Of a DNA stretch of 64,000 bases, positions 55,126 to 64,000 are shown one piece after another. The notes under the pieces were generated by a model, which was given only the letters and a program-made list of their open reading frames with translations, was not told where the DNA came from and did not search any database. The translations under genes were made by a program, and so were the position numbers. The number at the start of each line of letters is the position of its first letter. The stretch's first letter is position 1. The stretch is from Ophiura sarsii. Its lineage: Eukaryota > Echinodermata > Ophiuroidea > Amphilepidida > Ophiuridae. The DNA is taken from the NCBI GenBank assembly GCA_035610835.1, contig CM069457.1, positions 15,842,149-15,906,148 of the forward strand, in the 5' to 3' direction.

Positions 55126-56370
55126 CACAAGTGCTACCGCAAGAATATAATGAACATCAAATGCAGCGCCCACTAGCGACCAGCTGAACAATAGGAATCG
55201 AACCACAGCTAAACATCAATGGTCGCTTGCTCTGATGTCAATTGTCTAAAGATAACTATTTGGTTTCCACTATATTAGAAAATTGACATATCAAAATTGT
55301 TGTTTAATGGTATGGATGTAATGAATATTAGTCAAATCTCTATTATGAATGAGATGAGAACCAAATGCCATTCCCCTGCAACATAGCAGATCGATACAGA
55401 TGAGTGTAACAAAAAAATCAAAAATTCAACAAAAATTAAAATGTTTGAAACTTTCATTTCCAGATTTCTCTGTAATGTGTGCAGTGAAGAGAATGATTTC
55501 GTTCGTAGAATTATGTATACATCAAGGAATATTTAGATAGCTTACTTATTGAATTGATTCAATAAATATTCTAATATCAATACACCCTTAAGTTCGGTCA
55601 GTCCTTATATTTGGTCATCTCTAAAACATTTTAGTGAGTTACCACGCTCACCATATGCCGATGAACAACTATGTCAATAATGAAACAAACTAATACAACA
55701 TCAAAAGAATTTCAACACATTTTCCCAATCGACACTCTGCCCATCAACGGCTAATAATCGGCGTTTGAACTCACGTCATATTAGCATAATCACACGCTAC
55801 TACATGTACACATGAATGCCTTCATTGCACACTAGTCTATCTGTAGTCAAATCCGGCGCCACTGCACTGATACAACAGGTATATGAAGAGGTGTTTTTTT
55901 TTGCAAAAGAGCTTACAGACCACTCCTACATGTTACTCATTTTGCATTATTGACTTTTCATTGACAAGTCCATGGAATTAATCAAATTATTGTATGGCTG
56001 TTCATGACTTGGATTAGTGCATCCATGCACGCCAATTGAGGCACGAACAATACAAGCCACATTCCACATAATGAATAGCCATCCATTCAATAATGCCAAA
56101 TGAGTAACAGGTAGAAGTGGATGTAGGCCCTTTTGCAACACAGCTCTTCATATGTTCATCGTTTAAGCATGAGCGGGTAATTTGATTATGAATAAAGTTG
56201 CAAGGTTTCAGAACTGACGGGAAATAAGACAGGAAGGTCGAGGACAACTAAACAATATGTTATTATTGTCCTACTGGTATTTGGAAAATTCAGTCATGGA
56301 TGATTAGTTCAAAAGTAAAATGCTTTCACTTGGAGGCGCTGTAGTTAATATCCCTAGTCTACCACTTGTG
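55126..56370. mobile_element. CACAAGTG element, copy 2 (inverted)
   Basis: Inverted copy of 38725-39734 with the same 8-base ends. No matching flanking duplication was found. It is interrupted at 55879-56150 by a foldback MITE. Confidence 0.75.
55879..56150. mobile_element. foldback MITE nested in the CACAAGTG element
   Basis: ATATGAAGAG at the left and CTCTTCATAT at the right, with inner blocks GCAAAAGAGC.../...CTTTTGCAA and GTTACTCATTTTGCATTA/TAATGCCAAATGAGTAAC also inverted. The uninterrupted copy 1 lacks it. Confidence 0.75.
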
Positions 56371-57335
56371 AATGGCACGTCCATTCTAAATTTAGCAGGT
56401 CTGAGGCTAGCAAAACAATATTTGTACAATAGGAAGGCTAAAAGGCCTTTTGGCTGTAATCATTGCTAACTAAGCATGCCGACGCGACTAAAAACAGGGC
56501 TCCGATTGGAGGAATTGTACCACGTGTTTAACTGAACATGCGCAAATGCAGGTAAACACGGGTATCTCAAAATCAGCTGTTCGATTACTATTATTTGGAT
56601 TACTACGACACGCTTTTAAAGCGCTGATTAAACGGCTTTACAGCAATTTCCCAGTTTACTTTAATTTCTAAAGTACGTGAAAATGTTAGGAATCTACTCA
56701 TAATGCGATTTATCTTATACTGCCTGTATTTTCCGATCATTTTTGGTATGGAGTCGCGGCAGTGTGAAAATGTGTCCATTTATTGGTAGTAAGCTTACTT
56801 CATCATCATGTGTATAGAAAGATCGAAATGGCGTAGGATCCAGAGTGTAGATGGACAGAATTTTTTAACCGATAGTGCAATTTTGGAAGAAAAACCAACG
56901 CATAAATCGCCGCGCGTCGACCGGGGATCAAAAATTACAAAATAACTTGTATATTGATATTGAATTAACATCAATTCCATTTCCTGGACACAGCTAGTCT
57001 GTTTTGATGTGATTTTCCCCTGAAGAGCAGCTTAACATTCATACTATTACTAGTTTCCATATGACTATAAGCATCTGTGATTCTCTACTCAAACAGAAAT
57101 TCTTATTTTTGAACACAGTGTACATTAACAGAGGCATATATTTTATTACAGCTTTAATAATAAAATAAAGAATAACTAACACTCCGTAAAAGAATCACTA
57201 TGTGTCTTCATTTCTGAATCATTTGTAAAAAACATACACCCAACCCCATTGAAACAGAAATATTGGTTTGTTTACGCTGAGGCGTTGTCTTTTTTAAAGA
57301 CATTTCTTGTTTCATTGTATTTACTTTTTGCTTGG
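56371..57335. other. no gene recognised
   Basis: AT-rich sequence without recognised features. Short open frames lack signals. Confidence 0.4.
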
Positions 57336-57342
57336 CTTGACT

Positions 57343-57388
57343 AGGCTCGGCTCGGCTCGGCTCGGCTCGGCTCGGCTCGGCTCGGCTT
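57343..57388. repeat. GGCTC pentanucleotide repeat
   Basis: About nine tandem GGCTC units at the given positions. Confidence 0.9.
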
Positions 57389-58960
57389 GCAAAGGAAAGG
57401 TCACCTAGGGTCAACTATCTATATATGCAAATAATGTTAAAAGTTCATGAACTCAATCAGCAAATTTCGCGGAGCCTAAGTGTTCTGGTTATGGAGTATA
57501 TTGCCTGCACATCACCGTTTCATTATTTGCATAGATGGTTGGCTGCACATCAGTTAATGGTTTTCCATACATTTTAATGTTGAAGGAGTGCTACCAAAAG
57601 CCGAATTTCGCGATATGCGGTTAACATAATCTCCCGTAAAATTCAATCTGCATTATTTGAAATCAACAGGCTTTGAAATCGTTAGGGGCCTACTGTGATT
57701 ACGGCATATGAATAGAGTCACAAAATTGTAAACGGTCGAAAGTGATTGACTTTGAACATTTACCATAACGCAGGAGGAGGCCACATTAATTTCTTTTTTC
57801 TATCTCGTAATTTTGGCCACAGTAAAAAGTAAAGTCAGTCAATATGGTAAATGGTAAATCAGTATGATTCATCATATACAAACATCATAATGAACGATTT
57901 ACCCTATCACTAAAGCGATAGTGGTAGAGATCGCATATTTTTGGCGGCGAACCATCTAGCTTGCTGAAAAAAACACGCATACTAGGTAGAACAGCGCCCT
58001 CTACGATAGGGGTAGAGTTCGCGCAAAATAGGGGTTGAGTTCGCAAATTCTACACGGGTCGGTTGGTAGACCGTATCGCGCCTGCGGCGGGCTCATCTAA
58101 ATTGGACCTAACTTAAATCGGTTCGTAACAAGCCGGGTTTAGTCGCCTCGGCCGCAGGCGGCCTGCGGCTCCTTTTCTTACTAGCGCCTAGCGGCGGGTA
58201 TCCGCGTACGGTGCCTTCGGCCCCGCTTGACACTGTGAGCACGGAACAGAATCAAGTGAAGATTTATTTACAAATAATATTTTTCGTATAGTGTATACGG
58301 TACTTGTTGTTGTAGTGTATTTTTGAGGTATCGACCGTGCTGTATTGTGGGAGTTATTAATTTTCAGCAGCCAGGTACCCTTTTTCAGATCGCTCGCGAT
58401 CTAAACCCTTTTGGCATCACTAAATATTAATATAATATAAATATTTTTAACAACGAGATAAATCATTGAATGGACCTACGGCACATAATCTCCTGGCCAC
58501 AGTTCGACATACGTGGGCGCACTTCGATCAGGCTGCGCACGCATGCTTGAACTCACAAAATACTGCCAACCAACGACACCAAAGCACCTGATTGGTCAAA
58601 TTTAAACTGAAGCTTTTTTAACGTTCGTCACGCTGCGCCGTATCCACCAACGCAGTGCTCCCGCTGCGCCGTAACCACTGACGCAGTGGGCGTGATGGTG
58701 CGTGGAAAAGCTCATGAGTTTTTCAGTTCTCACGTTTGAGCACCAACCAATCAGAGCCTTGAGGTCGAGATGACGTAGTGCGCACAACGGATAACTATTG
58801 CACCGTTTTGGGGTGAGGTTGAGCTTACGCGAGCTCAACCTCATGTGACGTGGGCCCATTGCGCGTTATATCAATGTAAAGTGTTTACCTTATCACTGAA
58901 CTCGTCACTAAGTTCAACTTACCTTCATAACAAAAGTTTTCATTGAGGAGGATTAGCTCA
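57389..58960. other. no gene recognised; CG-rich island near 58060-58250
   Basis: 58060-58250 is rich in CG dinucleotides (CCTCGGCCGCAGGCGGCCTG and similar) in an AT-rich area. It might be a promoter island or an imported repeat. At 58615-58690, CTGCGCCGTA.CCAC..ACGCAGTG is duplicated. An 85-codon - frame there has no family signal. Confidence 0.4.
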
Positions 58961-59175
58961 GTTGGTTATACTCTATTTGGCTTCCTCTTGACAGTGACGT
59001 AACTTAACAGGCGCAGCTTTTATACACGCGTATGTATCTTCCGCCTTTCAACTCTCGTGTGTATACGCCACCGCCGCGAGTAGGCGCGCGTTATGTGCTG
59101 CAATTAGTAGAATATGCGGTTACGTCACTGTCTTGTGATGGCCAAATAGACCATAGCGCTTTTGTGGGTATCTTT
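58940..59175 (+). mobile_element. tRNA-like SINE head interrupted by CTATTTGGC MITE copy 3
   Basis: GGATTAGCTCAGTTGGTTA (box A-like) is followed by the MITE (about 58968-59153, ends CTCTATTTGGCTTCC and GATGGCCAAATAG) and then TAGCGC. Without the MITE and one TA the sequence reads ...GGTTATAGCGC, a normal tRNA D arm. The MITE therefore entered a tRNA-like sequence with a TA duplication. Confidence 0.7.
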
Positions 59176-59795
59176 TAGGGTCCTTAAACATATTTTAGAT
59201 GTTAACAGTGAAAGAAACTGGATGCTCTCCAGATATCCAAGATGACGTCCAAAATGGCCGCCAAAACTGGTCAAATCTCAAAAAATGACATATAGCAATT
59301 AAATTGTATGGTGAAAGTATAGTTGTAATAGTGGGATGTAATGTATGTAGTAGGCCACTAGATACTCATATCCAGACATTTGCTTTGTTAACACGCCTAA
59401 ATCCAAGATGGCCGCTGTCAACATCTAAAATGTGTTTAAGGACCTAAAAGACCCAAAAAGTTGGTTTAGTTTAGTCCTGTGGGGGTGCACGTGAACCACC
59501 CCCCCCCCCCCCCTGTACATACGCGACTAGTATAGATGTAGATGGGTTGATACTTTAAAATTTACAAACTGTAGTAGAATGTACTTACTCAGACTGCAGT
59601 AGTTGATTGGTTTTAATCAAAAGTTGTAAACAAACTCCAGTGAATGCAAGTTGAATAAAAAGATTGATCAGCAAACGATGATCAGATGTGCAAATGTGTC
59701 CAATGTTTCACAGTATATAAAGAATTATTGCCTCTTGTCCGGATTAATTGGCATAGCAACTCTGAAATACAGAAGACAATTGTGCCCTTTATATA
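59176..59795. other. no gene; C-run near 59500
   Basis: AT-rich with a CCCCCCC run at 59499-59514. Two CCAAGATG.CG words in AAGATGGCCGC context are seen near 59238 and 59403. Nothing else. Confidence 0.4.
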
Positions 59796-59796
59796 C

Positions 59797-60843
59797 GGCC
59801 ATGTGTTTTGAACTGACCACCCAAAAAGGGTGGCGGCGTTGCATTTTTGGTGACGAATCATCCATCTCTCTCTATTAACTCAACAACTATATGTGGTAGA
59901 GCTATGGTTTAGGTGTCATTTGAAAGCTTATTTATCTAGCTACACCGTGTGAATAAATCAGGTTTTTCTATAACTGTTTGGCTGAGATATGATTGATTAT
60001 ACTTCGAAAGTCAGGGGTGGCGGCGGTGGCGGTGGCGGTGGCGTCGTGTACAATCTCTATGGGGAATATAGAAAATGTTCCCAATTCTACGTTCAAATTA
60101 CAATAACTCCTCATTTCTGTATGGTACAACCATGATTTTGCTCTCATTTTATCGATTGTTTTATATTCTATAAGTTTCTGTTTCAACAAACGTGTCAACT
60201 CTTACGTAACAGTTGTAATCACGAATCGATTGCATTGTCTTTGGCTTTTTTCCTATTTACTACACAGTAAACTTGCCCTAATTCATCGGTTTTACATACA
60301 TGACTATAACAACAAAATTATTCAACCGATTATTGCAAAATTATACATTTTTGGAAAGCTCTCGAATAGGGAATTCAGAAATCTTGCTTAAAATAGGATA
60401 GGATGAATAGCCAAAAAAATATATGTGTAAACTCTAATAAATTTGAAATGTAAACGTTTGTGCTCATTTACTTCCCGATATAGTATATTTCAACAAGTTA
60501 CACTTGACAACCATTATGTTCTGATGGGTAAATTGCATGAGGAACTAATATGCACAGTAAAATGATGATTGGGATAGGAATAAAAAAATTATTGAGCTTT
60601 AATCAAAATATGAAAAAAATCGATATTTTTTAACATCCTTAATCACAACATGTTACCATTAGGTCTTATGTAAATTCCAATCACATATTTAGATTCCTTG
60701 TGAGATTACCGTTCAGAAAATATATACTTTTTATGGGGTAGAACAAGTAGTTATTGCGATATGCTAATTCGAATCTCAGATGGTGTAAAATGTAAAAATC
60801 TGGACATGCAACGGGAAGGGTGGCGAGTTCAAAACACATGGCC
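59797..60843. mobile_element. 1.05-kb TIR transposon, copy 2 (inverted)
   Basis: Reverse-oriented copy of 12385-13453 with ends GGCCATGTGTTTTGAACT and its inverse. The 4-base duplication is ATAC (59793-59796, 60844-60847). A GGTGGC microsatellite lies inside. No coding. Confidence 0.85.
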
Positions 60844-60880
60844 ATACTGGTAAAGATGCCTCGTCACCATTATAGATTCT

Positions 60881-61144
60881 TACGTGACATATTGTGTTAT
60901 GATAAATGGTTAACATTCTATTTGAGGAAGACACGCCCTATCATTTAGAGGGGATAATTGCTTCCTTTTTACATGACATATGGCGTTATGATCAATGTTA
61001 ACATTTTAATTGGGGGAAGACACGCCCTATATTTTGGAGGGGATAATTTGCTTCACCACAATAGAATGACATATGGTGTTATGATCAATGGTTAACATTC
61101 TTTTAAGGTAGCCACTCCTATCTTTTGGAGGGGATCATTTGCTT
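60881..61144. repeat. three tandem units of about 88 bp
   Basis: Each unit contains GACATATGG.GTTATGATCA, GTTAACATT and GAGGGGATAATTTGCTT. Confidence 0.8.
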
Positions 61145-61206
61145 TCTGTTTCTCTGGGAGACAAAGTGCATATATTTCAGAAAAAGTGTATATACTTTAC
61201 ACTCTC

Positions 61207-61960
61207 AGAACAAAGGTTAAAAATTTTAACCAACCCAACGGGAGGTTACCAGGTGAACCACACAATTGGTTGGTTGAAACTGTAACCAACAGCTGTTGGT
61301 TAAACTTTAACCTGTGGTTGGTTACAAATTTTAATCATTTGTTGGTTAATATGTTTTAACAAACAGTAGTTGGTTAACAAATGTTGGTTAAACTTCTTCT
61401 TTCTTTTTTTGCTAAACTAACCCATACAACATTACAATATTGATGTTTCATTAGCCCGATATCGGCTTTCAATATTGGCGCCAAACACGTGGCCAGGACC
61501 AACAAGGGACAGGACAAGGCACAAGATCCTAGCCACGAGGCCGGGAAGCTCTAACTTGAAACAGCGGCCGCAATTTTTAGACCACGTCAGAATTTGTATA
61601 TGAAATCAATCGTGTTATTTTCCGCCCCTAATGTGCCCATTATTGGAACAATATTTGTTGCCAACATAATGCCAATTGAAGAGCGCCAATGTAAAACCAA
61701 TATTGGTCCAATATTAGTTTGGCAACATGATGCCAATTGATGAGCGCCAATGTAAATACCAGGGGCGGAAAATAACACGATTGATTTCATATACAAATTC
61801 TGACGTGGTCTAAATAATATTGAAATTCTTTGGCGGGAATCTTGTTATGACCTATTGTTGGTTAAATTTATGATGCCTTAACCAACGTTGAATAAACTAA
61901 AAATTAATTATATTTTTACTCTTTAACCAACGCAGTATTAAAAGTCATTTATAACCAACG
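61207..61960. repeat. GTTGGTT/AACCAAC-rich element with nested hairpin
   Basis: The words GTTGGTTA and TAACCAAC recur in both orientations at 61207-61395 and 61855-61960. Between them, 61576-61815 is a hairpin element: GACCACGTCAGAATTTGTAT and the inverse, with perfect arms of about 60 bp. The nested element splits the host repeat. Confidence 0.7.
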
Positions 61961-62866
61961 CTTCATTTTTAATAGTCGAGCGGCGGCTCCCATAGACACT
62001 GTACTTAAGCGTGGCACCCCCTCTTGCTCACGATGTAAAGCTAACCAAAATAAGTTTATTGGATCTTATAATTATTATCATGAAACACTATGGGTTTGAG
62101 ATTTGTTGTAGTGTCCTATTTTAAAAGAAATAATAATCACAGCCCGTGATTATGTAAAATAATTTCGCTGAATATAGTATATTGCTGTAATATGTCATCG
62201 ATCCATTGACTATGGAAAATTCAGTGTATTTTATGGTGGCGTTGCCATCCACGATCAGCGTCACTAAGCTTAGCTGTACACAAAATCCCTTTTTGTTTTG
62301 CCTATCACGCATTTTGAATGGACTTATGTTAAAATGTTGCAACAAACCACATTAAAACTCCCCAATCTGGCTAAAATAATTATCGTATATAATATACGTG
62401 TAGACACTTTATTTGACACCATACATATATTTTTAAGACCTGTTGATAGAAAGATATTGAGGGGTTCGTTATAGTATTTTCATACATTAATCACACTCCC
62501 TCCTAATCTAAAAATTAAATCACCCCGATAAATAAAACAGCAGTACACGCGTTAAACATTTAAAATGTTTGTCTTCATATAAACAAATAATTTATTTATC
62601 AAAAAAAAATATAAATAAAAATGAATACTCGATATAATAATATAAGGCAGTCAAATTAATTCCTGACATAAGAATATTCAAAACGGTAAATTGTATAATT
62701 CATGTAATATTATAAACTATATTGCACACATAAATGAGATTGTTTTAGTCTCCGTAATCAATTATCTTCTACTTTCTCTGGAATATCTATCAACCAAGAG
62801 TTCCGAATGCGAATGTCTCATCAAAGCCTGTATTAAATAAAACTAACAATTAGCCCTTTACGTATA
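61961..62866. other. no gene recognised
   Basis: AT-rich sequence. No recognised features. Confidence 0.4.
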
Positions 62867-63298
62867 TGTTGTGACGCCGTTTTACTATCTATTCTAGATA
62901 TTTCAATTCCTTTCATTTAGGCCACGATTGACTGGAACTGGCAACACTGTTCGGCCGTGTCGAAAACTCATTTTGATATTGGCCACGCTAACATTGACCA
63001 GTTCCTGTCGACGCATTACGCTGAGAAGTCATGTAATAATTTACTCTATTCAAGATTATTCCCCACGTGCGGGTTTCTGATATTTACACAGAAACTCAGA
63101 TTGCAGCGATGTCAATTCAGTTATGATTTAGTAAAAGATTGCTGGGTGTGCCATGTATGATATCTGAGTAAGTGAACCGTTCATTTATTAATAAATAACA
63201 TTATATATATATAGTAAACTTAAAAAGCTTGTCCGTTATGATTATTCTGTGTGTTTTGGTCCCCTCTCCGCTTTGCGAGTTATACCCCAGTCACGTCA
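62867..63298 (+). mobile_element. solo LTR related to the Gypsy element
   Basis: Starts TGTTGTGACGC like the Gypsy LTR read on its own strand, and shares blocks in the same order: GATTGACTGGAACTGGCAAC, GAGTAAGTGAAC, and near the end CTGTGTGTTTTGGTCCCCTC followed by TCCGCTTTGCGAG. It ends CACGTCA. It is diverged, about 430 bp, and no internal region is present. A target duplication was not identified. A 67-codon frame inside is accidental. Confidence 0.8.
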
Positions 63299-63339
63299 TA
63301 AAATATACATGTATAATCATGGCAAGTCAAGTTGAAAGC

Positions 63340-63492
63340 TGTCTACGGTAGATAGCAGTCACGTAAACAATGATGTATATTCGGAATATATCATTAATAC
63401 GTTTTAGTTGACTTAATTGTAGATGTCAACGTGACCAATAAATGGACTTGGCATGGTAGGGTCCAGTGCTATCTACGGTAGATAGCAACCTT
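63340..63492. repeat. repeated palindrome CTATCTACGGTAGATAG
   Basis: The palindrome occurs at about 63341 (CTGTCTACGGTAGATAG) and at 63471, about 130 bp apart, bounding an AT-rich segment with GATGTATATTCGGAATATATC. It may be a small MITE with palindromic ends. Confidence 0.55.
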
Positions 63493-64000
63493 GCGAGCCT
63501 CTTTACATTATATAGTTAGTTTTTTAGTATTTTCAAAAGAGATTAGCAGACAAACTCACCTGTACATCATTATACGTGTAAAGTATGTAATATTCTATAC
63601 ATGTTATGAAATACGCCGTGATAGATATAGTTCAACAGGTCTGTAATTCAAACAATAATAAACATGTTTGAGCTTTTTTTTCGAATGACATGATGTTGGC
63701 TTACTTCTCAAACATTTTATAAACATCAAATGAATGACTAAATTGAATTGAAGTACGTGTACCTAAGTTTGTCAGCATCCTTTAAATACTAAATAATTTA
63801 TAACGTTGAAATACAAGGCCAAATAAAAATAACAACGAGTTTCTCGTCCTAATTTTTGAAAAAGGAGGATGGGGTCACTTTAAAAAAAATAAACAATGCG
63901 AAATCACAAAATACCAGCATGGTGTTGCCTAATTGACTGCGTAACTTAAAGAAATACTTTAACAAAATATCGGAAATAATAATTTAGAAATTACATAACA
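63493..64000. other. no gene recognised
   Basis: AT-rich sequence to the end of the window. No recognised features. Confidence 0.4.

Noticed and set aside
58060..58250. rRNA gene fragment or promoter island
   Set aside because: CG-rich, but no rRNA segment was recognised and no gene starts nearby; kept only as a note.

Overview
The window looks like nuclear DNA of an invertebrate deuterostome (echinoderm or hemichordate is my best guess; the species cannot be read from the sequence). It is AT-rich, has spliced genes with standard GT-AG introns, contains one 100-base assembly gap, and is dominated by transposable elements. Three host genes can be supported: a Death-NACHT-LRR innate immune receptor of the NLR type (+ strand, 552-5907 with decayed repeats to about 6690), a BTB-BACK-Kelch gene of the KLHL type (- strand, four exons between 31763 and 21180), and the 3' exon of an IFI6/IFI27 (ISG12)-like small membrane protein (+ strand, 51453-51771).

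Layout. 1-6690: the NLR gene, with a degenerate LINE piece in its first intron and a second copy of the start of the NACHT exon carrying an early stop. 6689-8460: a GC-rich terminal-inverted-repeat element that ends the NLR repeat region. 8461-10470: GAC/GAT-rich sequence and a 48-bp minisatellite. 11000-11755: a 5'-truncated CR1/L2-like LINE with target duplications. 12385-20971: paired TIR elements, foldback MITEs with TTAA duplications, and arrays of a palindromic CCAGTAT..ATACTGG dyad. 21180-31763: the KLHL gene, its introns loaded with foldbacks and with a 4.2-kb unit that has 273-bp direct repeats and sits in another MITE with a TA duplication. 32270-34360: a Penelope-like element with a GIY-YIG endonuclease, a hammerhead-like hairpin and an inverted 5' end. 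34395-40880: nested foldbacks, tandem tRNA-derived SINE units, minisatellites and the gap. 42161-50466: a nearly intact Ty3/Gypsy chromovirus-type retrotransposon (- strand). 51453-51771: the ISG12-like exon. 53000-64000: further MITEs, second copies of elements seen on the left side, and a solo LTR related to the Gypsy element.

The clearest mechanistic result is in the Gypsy element. Gag and pol are in different frames, and the last two sense codons of gag form the classical -1 slippery heptamer TTTAAAC directly before the gag stop. Five bases later a 9-bp stem with an inner 5-bp stem can form, and the -1 frame is open into pol. The two LTRs differ at only three positions, all within 12 bases at one end, so the insertion is young.

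Most short open frames in the window are by-products of repeats and are not annotated as genes. Splice boundaries were read by eye and checked for phase; they have no transcript support here.
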